Source: an uncultured Clostridia bacterium
Lineage (GTDB): Bacteria; Bacillota; Clostridia; Christensenellales; Aristaeellaceae
DNA length: 10,211 nucleotides
Reading direction: 5' to 3'
NCBI GenBank assembly: GCA_934615145.1
Contig: CAKTTM010000046.1
Coordinates: 1-10,211, forward strand
In this document: positions 1-6,482 of the stretch, piece after piece
Layout: every line of letters begins with the position of its first letter
Numbering within the stretch: position 1 is the stretch's first letter
Notes under the pieces: model-generated
The model's input: the letters and a program-made list of their open reading frames with translations, nothing else
The model's database searches: none
Told to the model about the DNA's origin: nothing
Made by a program: the position numbers and the translations under genes

Positions 1-3000
1 GCGCCGGACAGCTCTGACTACTGGGCCCGGCTCAACCGCGGCTGGGTGGCGGAGATCATTGGCAGCCGCACCCACAATAACTATCTGTATTATCAGGCCA
101 AGACCAACCTGCCGCACAACACCAGCAACAGCTTCACAGGCTATCTGCGCAGCGATGTCTTCCGGCCCATGACCGCCTCGGAGCTGGCCATCTTCCTGCA
201 AAATCCGGTGCAGGCGGGCTATACCCTGTCTTCACCGGCACCCGGCGTCACGCTGGTACCGGGCACCAGCGGCACACCGGCGCCCACCGCGGCGCCCGTT
301 ACGCTGCCGCCGGCCCAGCAGGCCACCGGGCAGCTCAAGCTCGTCAAAGAGAATGTCAACCTGCGCCAGACCCCCGGCGGCACCGTCATCAAGGTGCTGC
401 CCATCAACACCATCGCCTCCTACTTTGGCCAGGCCAGCCAGCAGGGCGGCTATACCTGGCTGTATATCATGGACCCGGTCAGCGGCGTCTATGGCTATGT
501 GCGCCACGATGTCTATGAGATCATCTCCGGCGCCACGGCCACCAACGCCCCCGTCATCACCGCGGCGCCCGGCACCACGCTGGCGCCGGGTCTTAGCGAC
601 CTGGCGGTGGTGCTGGTAGCGGGCGCGGTACTGCGCGACGCCCCCAGCGATACGGCAGGCGCCGTCACCGCGCTTTTGTCAAACGAGGTCATCAATGTGC
701 TGACCCCTGCTGTGGGCGGCTGGCTGCGCGTGCAGGCCAGTGAGTTCACAGGCTATATCCGCCAGGATCAGGTGCGGGTGCTGACCATCGAAGAGGCCAA
801 CATCATCCGCCCCACCGCGCCCGGCGCCACGGCCACCCCGCCCCCCCAGCAGCTGGGCGGCGGCTACCTGAAGATCACCAAGCACAACACCAACCTGCGC
901 CGCACCCCCGGCGGGCAGAGCATGACGCAGATGCCCATCGACACCGTGCTGTCCTACTTTGGCACGCCGGCCTACACGCTGGGCTACAACTGGGCCTATG
1001 TCAATCATCCCAGCTTCGGCTACGGCTATGTGCGCAGCGACTGCTATACCTTCACCGATGAGGCAGGGGCACCCGCCACCGCCACGCCCGCCGTCGTGAT
1101 CACCCCCACCCCCGGCCCCCAGGGCCAGGGCTATGTGACCACCACCCAGCACGGGGTCAACCTGCGCGCGGCGCCCGAAGGCACCATCCTGGGCAGGCTG
1201 GACCTCAACAAGGTGCTGCCCTACTTTGGCGCGCAGCAGCCCTTAAACGGCTACAACTGGATCTATGTGCTCGACAGCGCCACTGGCCAGTATGGCTATA
1301 TCCGCAGCGACTGCTATCGCTTCACCGACGCCCAGGGCAAGGACATCACTGCGCCCGCCACCCCGGTGCCGGTGCTGACCCCGCCGCCTGGCGATACCGG
1401 GCTGCCGGGCACCGGCGGCTATATCAAGCTGATCAAGGGCGGTGTCAACCTGCGCCAGACTGCCGGCGGCGCCAGCTTTGCCCAGCTTGACCGTGATACC
1501 GTGCTGCCCTACTACGGCTTCACCCAGCAGGGCGGCTATACCTGGTACTATGTGCTCAGCTCCGTGGGCGCCGGCTACATCCGCGCCGACATGGCGCAGA
1601 TCACCGACAGCAGCGGCCAGCAGCCGGTGGTCACACCCCAGCCGCAGACCCCGGGCACCCAGGCCTACGGCTATATCATGACCACCAACACCGGCGTCAA
1701 CCTGCGCCGCACGCCCAACACCTACGGCCAGGTGATCACCCAGATTGCCCGCGGCCGCATCCTGCCGCTGATCAACCCCGTCGTCACCAATGACGGCTAC
1801 AACTGGTACTTTGTGCAGGCGGACAATCACACCGGCTACCTGCGCGGCGATATGATCCGCCAGCTGACGGCCGATGAGGTGGCCATCTACCTCTCGGGCG
1901 GCACGCCCCCCACGCAGCCCACCGCGCCGCCCATCAACAGCACCGAGATCACCGGCTACATCATCACCACCATGAGCTCTGTCAATGTGCGCCAGGCGCC
2001 CAGCCTCGACGCCCAGGTGCTTACGCAGACCACGGCGGCCGGCGCCGTCTTCCCGATGATATCGGCGGTGAGCTCCGGCGGCAGCACCTGGTACAAGATA
2101 CTGCACAACAACCAGGTCAGCTACATGCTGGGCACCACGGCCCGCGTGATGACACTGGCTGAATACCAGGCCTGGGCAGGCCAGCAGCCGGTCACCCCGC
2201 CGCCGGTGGTGACGGCCACCCCGGCCCCGGCTGACATGTCCACCACCGCGGTCACCGTCATGGACAAGGTGATCGTGCGCGCCGCCGCCTCCATGAGCAG
2301 CAAGCAGCTGACCACGCTGTACCAGGCGGGCACGGTCTTAAAACTGCTGGGCCCGGTCGCTGTGGGCGACGGCTACAGCTGGTACCAGACCAACGCCGGC
2401 GGCGTGACAGGCTATATCCGCAGCGACCTGCTGCGCGTGCTGACCAAGGCTGAAGAGGCCCTGCTCAACCAGACGGGCAATCCTTCCGCGCCCCAGGAGG
2501 CCACCTACCAGACGCTTAGCCGTGGCAGCACTGGCGAGGCCGTGCGCCGCCTGCAGACGGAGCTGGTCCGGCTCAACTTCCTGCCGGCCACCGCCATCAC
2601 CGGCGTCTACACCACGGAGACGTTGGAGGCGGTGCGCAACTACCAGCAGGCTGCCGGCCTCTTCGTAGACGGCATCGCGGGCTCGGCCACCCAGCACAAG
2701 CTATACGGCACGGTGCCCCCTGGCACCTACACGCCTGATCCGGGCAGCGGCAGCACGCTCTACCCGGTGGAGAAATACACCTGGCAACCCAACAGCACCA
2801 ACCAGGGCTTCTGGCCCAATGGCACCACCGCCACGCTGACGGACGTCAAGACCGGTATCTCCTGGCAGGCCAGGCGCTGGTCGGGCGGCCAGCACGCGGA
2901 CGTGGAGCCGCTGACGGCGGCAGACACCGCGGCCATGGTGCGCGTCTATGGCGTGCGCAACGCCCAGGAGATCGCCGACAAGAACCTGTGGGAGCGCAGG

Positions 3001-3216
3001 CCGGTGTGGGTCACGGTACTTGGCCATACCTACGCGGGCTCGGTCTACGGCGTGCCGCACAACTACCCGGCGGGCGATACCACGCCTGACAACAACTTCT
3101 CCGGCCAGTTCTGCGTGCACTTCATCAACAGCCGCACGCACTCCTCTGGCAATATCGACGCGGCGCACATGGCCGCCATACAGTACGCCTACGACCGTGC
3201 ACCCAGCAGGAAGTAA
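1..3216 (+). CDS. Large SH3-repeat, peptidoglycan-binding cell-wall protein (5' end outside the window)
   Basis: The frame is open from base 1 (reading APDSSDYWARLNRGW into the rest), so the true start and any signal peptide lie upstream; the GTG at 46 is only the first internal start codon. Numbering from that GTG gives 1056 residues. The left end is the tail of one SH3-type module (GYLRSDVF), followed by eight more at about residues 96-162, 185-255, 273-339, 362-429, 458-520, 542-616, 636-709 and 733-805, separated by Pro/Thr/Ala-rich linkers. A PG_binding_1-type domain (RGSTGEAVRRLQTEL, ending GIAGSATQHKLYG) spans about 824-888. The last 150 residues form a separate domain with H950, C1023, H1025 and H1032 (QFCVHF and SRTH motifs); I recall this type of ending from clostridial wall proteins but know no proven activity. 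Family knowledge suggests an exported protein that holds on to peptidoglycan; substrate and activity are unknown. No sortase motif or membrane segment is seen at the C-terminus. Confidence 0.9.
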   Translation, partial: APDSSDYWARLNRGWVAEIIGSRTHNNYLYYQAKTNLPHNTSNSFTGYLRSDVFRPMTASELAIFLQNPVQAGYTLSSPAPGVTLVPGTSGTPAPTAAPVTLPPAQQATGQLKLVKENVNLRQTPGGTVIKVLPINTIASYFGQASQQGGYTWLYIMDPVSGVYGYVRHDVYEIISGATATNAPVITAAPGTTLAPGLSDLAVVLVAGAVLRDAPSDTAGAVTALLSNEVINVLTPAVGGWLRVQASEFTGYIRQDQVRVLTIEEANIIRPTAPGATATPPPQQLGGGYLKITKHNTNLRRTPGGQSMTQMPIDTVLSYFGTPAYTLGYNWAYVNHPSFGYGYVRSDCYTFTDEAGAPATATPAVVITPTPGPQGQGYVTTTQHGVNLRAAPEGTILGRLDLNKVLPYFGAQQPLNGYNWIYVLDSATGQYGYIRSDCYRFTDAQGKDITAPATPVPVLTPPPGDTGLPGTGGYIKLIKGGVNLRQTAGGASFAQLDRDTVLPYYGFTQQGGYTWYYVLSSVGAGYIRADMAQITDSSGQQPVVTPQPQTPGTQAYGYIMTTNTGVNLRRTPNTYGQVITQIARGRILPLINPVVTNDGYNWYFVQADNHTGYLRGDMIRQLTADEVAIYLSGGTPPTQPTAPPINSTEITGYIITTMSSVNVRQAPSLDAQVLTQTTAAGAVFPMISAVSSGGSTWYKILHNNQVSYMLGTTARVMTLAEYQAWAGQQPVTPPPVVTATPAPADMSTTAVTVMDKVIVRAAASMSSKQLTTLYQAGTVLKLLGPVAVGDGYSWYQTNAGGVTGYIRSDLLRVLTKAEEALLNQTGNPSAPQEATYQTLSRGSTGEAVRRLQTELVRLNFLPATAITGVYTTETLEAVRNYQQAAGLFVDGIAGSATQHKLYGTVPPGTYTPDPGSGSTLYPVEKYTWQPNSTNQGFWPNGTTATLTDVKTGISWQARRWSGGQHADVEPLTAADTAAMVRVYGVRNAQEIADKNLWERRPVWVTVLGHTYAGSVYGVPHNYPAGDTTPDNNFSGQFCVHFINSRTHSSGNIDAAHMAAIQYAYDRAPSRK
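331..2460 (+). repeat. Array of eight divergent SH3-type protein repeats
   Basis: Within the large wall protein, a unit of about 65-75 residues recurs with linkers of about 15-30 residues. Each unit opens with a short beta strand and a V-N-L-R or related motif (VNLRQTPGG, TNLRRTPGG, VNLRAAPEG, VNLRRTPN, VNVRQAPS, VIVRAAAS), has a G-Y-x-W-Y/I-V core, and closes with G-Y-I/V-R-S/A-D. This is the usual pattern of bacterial SH3 (SH3b/SH3_3) modules. Units 1, 3, 4 and 5 form a closer subgroup (PGG near the start, L/SYFG in the middle). Units 2, 6, 7 and 8 carry an extra L-T-x-x-E-x helix after the final strand. The repeats are diverged at DNA level, so this is an old domain array and not a recent tandem duplication. 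Confidence 0.9.
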
Positions 3217-4417
3217 GGCAGAACTCATCATCATCGGCGGCGGGGCTTCGGGCCTCGCCGCCGCTTGCGTGGCGGTGCAGCGCGGCCACAGGGTCATCGT
3301 GCTGGAAAGCAGGGAAAAGCCCGGCCGCAAGCTGCTGGCCACTGGCAATGGCCGCTGCAATATACTGACCATGCAGCCGCCCTGCTACTTTGGCAGGGCG
3401 GACTTTGCTCAGCAGGTGCTGGCCCATTGCCCGCGCGAGCAGGTGATGCGCTTCTTTGAGGGCCTGGGGCTGACACTGCATGTGGAGGACAGCGGGCTGG
3501 TCTACCCGGCCAGCAATCAGGCGGCCAGCGTGGTGGAGGTACTACATAGCGGCGTGACGCGGGGCGGCTTGGGGCAGATCGTCTGCGGCGCCGAAGTCAT
3601 AAAGATCGTCAGAAAGCCCGAGGGCTTTGATGTCAAGGACAGCCAGGGCCGCGTCTGGCGGGCGCCGCGCCTGATCGTGGCGGCGGGCGGCCTGGCACAG
3701 CCGCAGCTGTCCGGCGCCCAGGGCATGTATGAGATACTGCAGGGCCTGGGCCATCATGTGACCCCGCTGCGCCCGGCCTTGAGCGGCCTGGTGACGGAGG
3801 CCAGGGATGTCAAGGGGCTCAAGGGCCTGCGGGTGCCGGCGGTGGCCACCCTGTGCCGGGGGGATCAGCCGGTGGCGCAGACGCAGGGCGAGGTGCTGTT
3901 CGCGCAGGATGGCATCAGCGGCGTCTGTGTGATGCAGCTAAGCCGCGCGGCCGACGAGATATTATCGTCCGGCGGACGGGCAAGGGTCTATCTGGACCTG
4001 CGGCCCATGCTGGGCCTGATGCCCAGGCGCTACGAGCGGCAGGCACCGCAGGCGCCCGGCCAGGGCGAGGCGCAGGTTCTGCGCTGGCTCAGCAGCCGTG
4101 CGCAGAGGCTTCATGACCCGCTGCTGGGCGCGGTGCCCGGCCTGCTGGCGGCCAGGCTGCGGGGCATGAGCGTACAGGAGACCGCGAGCATGCTCAGCGC
4201 CTTTGCGCTGGAGGCGCAGGCGGTGCGCGGCTTTGAGCACGCGCAGGTGACGGCAGGCGGCCTGGACTGCGATGAGGTAGACGCCGCTACGATGCGCTCA
4301 AGGCTGGTGGATGGCTTGCACATCACCGGCGAACTGCTGGATGTGGACGGCGACTGCGGCGGGCATAACCTGCTGTTCGCCTGGGCGACGGGGATACTGG
4401 CAGGACAGAGCGCCTGA
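3197..4417 (+). CDS. HI0933/BaiN-like FAD-dependent oxidoreductase
   Basis: A 406-residue flavoprotein of the HI0933-like family, close to the usual family length. The dinucleotide-binding fold is at the N-terminus: IIIGGGASG (G14, G16, G19), with E37 at the end of the second strand as the expected FAD-ribose ligand. The family signature GRKLLATGNGRCN follows at about residues 43-55. The C-terminal FAD motif GELLDVDGDCGGHN is at about 378-391. The protein is predicted cytoplasmic with no signal peptide. Members are widely annotated as NAD(P)/FAD-dependent oxidoreductases and one was proposed as a bile-acid enzyme (BaiN), but the physiological substrate of most is unknown and I would not assign one. 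The frame stays open upstream into the previous gene; GTG at 3197 is the last standard start before the Rossmann strand and overlaps the wall-protein gene by 20 nt. It has no good Shine-Dalgarno sequence. The next gene follows 26 nt after the stop. Confidence 0.9.
   Translation: MHPAGSKAELIIIGGGASGLAAACVAVQRGHRVIVLESREKPGRKLLATGNGRCNILTMQPPCYFGRADFAQQVLAHCPREQVMRFFEGLGLTLHVEDSGLVYPASNQAASVVEVLHSGVTRGGLGQIVCGAEVIKIVRKPEGFDVKDSQGRVWRAPRLIVAAGGLAQPQLSGAQGMYEILQGLGHHVTPLRPALSGLVTEARDVKGLKGLRVPAVATLCRGDQPVAQTQGEVLFAQDGISGVCVMQLSRAADEILSSGGRARVYLDLRPMLGLMPRRYERQAPQAPGQGEAQVLRWLSSRAQRLHDPLLGAVPGLLAARLRGMSVQETASMLSAFALEAQAVRGFEHAQVTAGGLDCDEVDAATMRSRLVDGLHITGELLDVDGDCGGHNLLFAWATGILAGQSA
3208..3218 (+). 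promoter_or_regulatory. Possible ribosome-binding site overlapping the wall-protein stop codon
   Basis: A purine-rich stretch, AGGAAGTAAGG, spans the TAA stop of the upstream gene and lies inside the annotated start region of the flavoprotein. No ATG, GTG or TTG in the flavoprotein frame follows it; in frame come CTC (3224) and ATC (3227, 3230, 3233), 5-8 nt beyond AAGG. It may serve a rare non-standard start or only be a chance match, with GTG 3197 used by translational coupling. Confidence 0.25.
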
Positions 4418-4443
4418 GGATGGGTTTGCGGAGGTGAAGCGAT

Positions 4444-5085
4444 ATGAAGGTGACACTTAGAAAATCGGGCATACTGTGCTTATTGCTTGTCTTGGCATTG
4501 AGCTTGTCGGCTTGCAGCAAGAAGCCGGATGATGCCCTCTCAGTCAAGCCCTTGACTGAGATGCAGCAGAAAGCATTGGATACGCTGGCAGCCATGGACG
4601 CCTTGATCAGTGAAGCCAACCTGGCGGATGTCAGCCTCAAGGACGCGCCGTGGATCACAAACAGCGTAAGATCAAAGGCCGTCGACAAGCAAGTGAGCCT
4701 GGACAATGCTCAGAACTATATCAACGCCTACCGATACTACACAGGCGATGAAGCCGCGCTGGACGCCAAGCAGCTGCTCAATCTGTTAGACGATCCAAAC
4801 GACAGCGCCGATCCTGCCTTTGACCGGCTGGACAAATGGCTCAGGGACAACGGCAAGGCCAAGGTGTCCATCTATCAGGATGGCCTTCGGGCAGCCTATC
4901 AAGCCTATGAGCAAAACGAGCAGAAAAAATACGCCGACAAGGAGCTCCCGGCGCTGGCAGCGGAGGAACGCTTTGATCTGGCGCAGTGGGCAACCAGTAA
5001 CCCTGAGGCCGGCGCCTCCCTGGACGAAAGTGACAGGAAGGATTATGAGAGGCTACTGAGCATTGCGCAGGCGAAAGGGAAGTGA
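4444..5085 (+). CDS. Small lipoprotein of unknown function
   Basis: A 213-residue protein starting at ATG 4444, with a strong Shine-Dalgarno sequence GGAGGTGA at 4430-4437, 6 nt upstream. The N-terminus is a classic type II signal peptide: positive start (MKVTLRK), hydrophobic core, and lipobox L21-S22-A23-C24, so it should be lipidated on Cys24 and anchored to the outer face of the membrane. The mature part is charged, Gln/Ala/Asp-rich and apparently largely helical, with Tyr-rich stretches (INAYRYYTG, AAYQAYEQNEQKKYA). I do not recognise a family. The gene is visibly less GC-rich than the genes before it (about 53% in a sampled 60-nt stretch near 4561, against well over 70% in parts of the flavoprotein gene). 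It lies 26 nt after the flavoprotein gene and may be cotranscribed. No convincing U-rich terminator follows it; 5086-5113 can form only a weak interrupted hairpin. Confidence 0.85.
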   Translation: MKVTLRKSGILCLLLVLALSLSACSKKPDDALSVKPLTEMQQKALDTLAAMDALISEANLADVSLKDAPWITNSVRSKAVDKQVSLDNAQNYINAYRYYTGDEAALDAKQLLNLLDDPNDSADPAFDRLDKWLRDNGKAKVSIYQDGLRAAYQAYEQNEQKKYADKELPALAAEERFDLAQWATSNPEAGASLDESDRKDYERLLSIAQAKGK

Positions 5086-5225
5086 TTGCGCCAGCGGATG
5101 CTGACCTTCGCAACTTGTGGAACTACTTTGGCATGTCGACAGTGAGTTTAGCCCTTTAGCGCCAGGCCGTACCGACAGCCTTTTCATACAGCATGGCCCA
5201 CCCGTGAAGGTGTTGGGAAGAGAAA

Positions 5226-5256
5226 CCCCGCCCCCCGGCGCAGACGGGGGGCGGGG
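5226..5256 (-). terminator. Rho-independent terminator of the C39-like protease gene
   Basis: A perfect 12-bp, all G/C inverted repeat (5226-5237 pairs with 5245-5256) encloses a 7-nt loop. Read on the - strand it is followed by TTTCTCTT, the U-rich tract expected of an intrinsic terminator, and it lies 34 nt past the stop codon of the protease gene at 5291. On the + strand the stem is followed by CACCAATATT, which is not a U-tract, so termination of the converging lipoprotein transcript here is less certain. Confidence 0.85.
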
Positions 5257-5290
5257 CACCAATATTCATTGGGGTCTTGCTCTACCGTCC

Positions 5291-6079
5291 TCAGGCAGCG
5301 GGCCTGGCCACGATAAAGCACATGTCGTTCAATTCTTCCTCGGGGAAGAAATCGTAGAAGGTGAAGTTGTAGATGAAGCGCTCGGCGGGGTAGACGCCGT
5401 AGCCATCCTGGTTATGGTCGGTGGTGTCGTAGGGGTCGGCCACGATCAGCACATCGTCCTGCTCGGTTTCGGTGCCCATGGTGTCATAGCCGATGATCAC
5501 CTGCCAGTGGCCGCCCCAGTCGTTCCAGCCGATCATGATGGGGTGGCCTTCCTTGAGGGTCTCCTGGATGTAGTCCAGGGTGAAGACCTCATAGACGGCG
5601 TCCTTGTTCTCCACATTGAAGGTGGAGTAGATGTCAAAGCCGCCCACGCCTTCGAGCATCTGTATCATCTGGCGGGTGGAGGTGGCGCTGGGCTTGTCCT
5701 CCTGCTCACGGAACATCGCCAGGCTCTGCTCGTTAAAGTCGCCCAGCCTGTCATACCAGTCGAACACCATCAGCACGGAGCTTACACCGCAGGACCATTC
5801 GGAGGTCTGCTGCTGGGTGCGGAACTGGCTAAGCACCGTCAGCGTATCGGTGCTTTTCATGTTGTAGACATCCAGGCGGTTGAAGTAGGGGCTGTCCGGA
5901 TGGTCGCCCAGGCGCTCGACGCTGTCGGCGCCGTCTTCGGGGCTCAGGTCCACGCTGTAGGGGATCTTCATCTCGTCGCGCTTGGCATTGATGTCAATGA
6001 CGGGCGCGGCTTCGGCGGAAACGGTGCTGACGCTAAAGAGCATAGCGAATACGAGGGCCAATACAATCATTTGTTTCAT
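5291..6079 (-). CDS. Secreted C39-like (papain-fold) cysteine peptidase
   Basis: A 262-residue protein with a Sec signal peptide (MKQMIVLALVFAMLFSVSTVSA, cleavage probably after A22 or A24). The catalytic core fits the Peptidase_C39_2/C39-like group: a Gln in TQQQTSEW (Q89-Q91) as oxyanion-hole candidate, C97 in WSCGVSSVLMVFDWY, H191 in GGHWQVIIGYD, and D215 or D218 in VADPYD. The region between them (SATSTRQMIQMLEG and IQETLKEGHPIMIGWNDWGGHW) is typical of the fold. Unlike bacteriocin-exporter C39 domains it has no ABC transporter attached and no bacteriocin precursor is visible nearby, so a free extracellular peptidase or related hydrolase is more likely. The substrate is unknown. The start is supported by AAGGA at 6091-6087, 7 nt before the ATG. 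The gene has its own terminator downstream and a long structured spacer upstream, so it appears to be its own transcription unit. GC content is lower than in the C11 protease gene. Confidence 0.87.
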   Translation of the reverse strand: MKQMIVLALVFAMLFSVSTVSAEAAPVIDINAKRDEMKIPYSVDLSPEDGADSVERLGDHPDSPYFNRLDVYNMKSTDTLTVLSQFRTQQQTSEWSCGVSSVLMVFDWYDRLGDFNEQSLAMFREQEDKPSATSTRQMIQMLEGVGGFDIYSTFNVENKDAVYEVFTLDYIQETLKEGHPIMIGWNDWGGHWQVIIGYDTMGTETEQDDVLIVADPYDTTDHNQDGYGVYPAERFIYNFTFYDFFPEEELNDMCFIVARPAA

Positions 6080-6390
6080 GATGTTTTCCTTTCACTACTA
6101 AAACGATTGCACCTGTACGATCATGTTTCGCCATCTATTGATTTTATTGCGACTGCTTTGTCTTTTATGTCAACGATGAGGACGAGGTCCGAGTCTATAT
6201 AGTAACTTGTCTTGTTGGCAAGAACTTTCTACTTTTACTACTCTCATGTCGTTTTATACAAGTGCTTGTGAGGGTTTGCCTCACAGGACCTACAGGGCAC
6301 ACGCCCTGCGCTATAAAACCTTGTGGCCCGCCTTTGGGCCCAACCTGAGGCGCGCGTCAAACGCGCTGTCTGCGCACACGTCCTCCTTTC
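6080..6390 (-). other. Structured 5' leader or small-RNA region upstream of the C39-like protease
   Basis: This is nearly all of the 403-nt spacer between two - strand genes. Downstream of a strong promoter, the - strand can form four separate hairpins: 6366-6352 (6-bp stem, 3-nt loop), 6343-6321 (8 bp with one bulge, followed by GGTTTTATAG), 6308-6293 (6-bp stem, ACAC-type loop) and 6285-6267 (7-bp stem, 5-nt loop). The remainder, 6260-6080, is AT-rich with no clear gene. It contains an exact TTGACA at 6173-6168 with only a poor -10 at the correct distance, and a TATATA at about 6201-6194. I do not recognise a known riboswitch, T-box or small-RNA class. It could be a long regulatory 5' leader, an sRNA ending at the second hairpin, or simply a spacer with chance GC-rich palindromes. 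Confidence 0.4.
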
Positions 6391-6396
6391 AGGGCC

Positions 6397-6425
6397 ATTA
6401 TAACAAGTTTCAGGATTTGTGCAAG
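6397..6425 (-). promoter_or_regulatory. Sigma-A-type promoter with extended -10
   Basis: On the - strand the -10 box is a perfect TATAAT (6402-6397) preceded by TGT, giving the extended -10 form TGnTATAAT. The -35 is weaker: CTTGCA (6425-6420) at 17-nt spacing, or TTGCAC at 16 nt. Transcription would begin at about 6390-6388, just past the terminator of the upstream gene and about 310 nt before the ATG of the C39-like protease. An AGGAGG follows at 6387-6382, almost at the predicted 5' end. Confidence 0.6.
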
Positions 6426-6440
6426 CGCCGGGCAGAAAGG

Positions 6441-6465
6441 GAGGGCAGCGGTGATGGCTGCCCTC
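6441..6465 (-). terminator. Rho-independent terminator after the small exported protein gene
   Basis: On the - strand, GAGGGCAGC (6465-6457) pairs perfectly with GCTGCCCTC (6449-6441) across a 7-nt loop, giving a 9-bp stem. It is followed by CCTTTCTG, a short U-containing tract. It begins 17 nt past the stop codon of the gene ending at 6483 and closes the C11-protease/unknown-protein unit. The tract is short, so termination may be incomplete. Confidence 0.65.
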
Positions 6466-6482
6466 TCTGTGCCGCCTTGCGC

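Noticed and set aside
1243..2106. A 287-codon - strand frame within the SH3 array
   Set aside because: It is the mirror of the repeat-encoding sense frame, rich in Gly, Ala, His and Val with no domain.
331..2460. Regularly spaced similar DNA words (for example around the GYIRSD codons) that might suggest a CRISPR or tandem-repeat array
   Set aside because: The spacing of roughly 200-280 nt, the variable words and the continuous reading frame are explained by protein-domain repeats; there are no short identical repeats with unique spacers.
5086..5113. A possible terminator for the lipoprotein gene (TTGCG...CGCAA with an inner CAGC/GCTG pair)
   Set aside because: The stem is short and interrupted and is not followed by a U-rich tract.
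5291..6079. The C39-like peptidase as a bacteriocin leader peptidase
   Set aside because: There is no ABC transporter domain or gene, no double-glycine precursor peptide nearby, and the protein has its own signal peptide, which places it outside the cell.
6141..6173. A second promoter for the C39-like protease based on an exact TTGACA at 6173-6168
   Set aside because: At 16-18 nt spacing the -10 candidates (GCAATA, CAATAA) match poorly; the better TAAAAT is 21 nt away. It is mentioned with the leader but not called.
5117..6202. A 361-codon open frame on the + strand covering the whole C39-like protease gene
   Set aside because: It is antisense to a gene with clear catalytic motifs, has a His/Val/Gly-biased composition typical of reverse-strand shadows, and runs through the protease's terminator hairpin. 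It has no recognisable domain.
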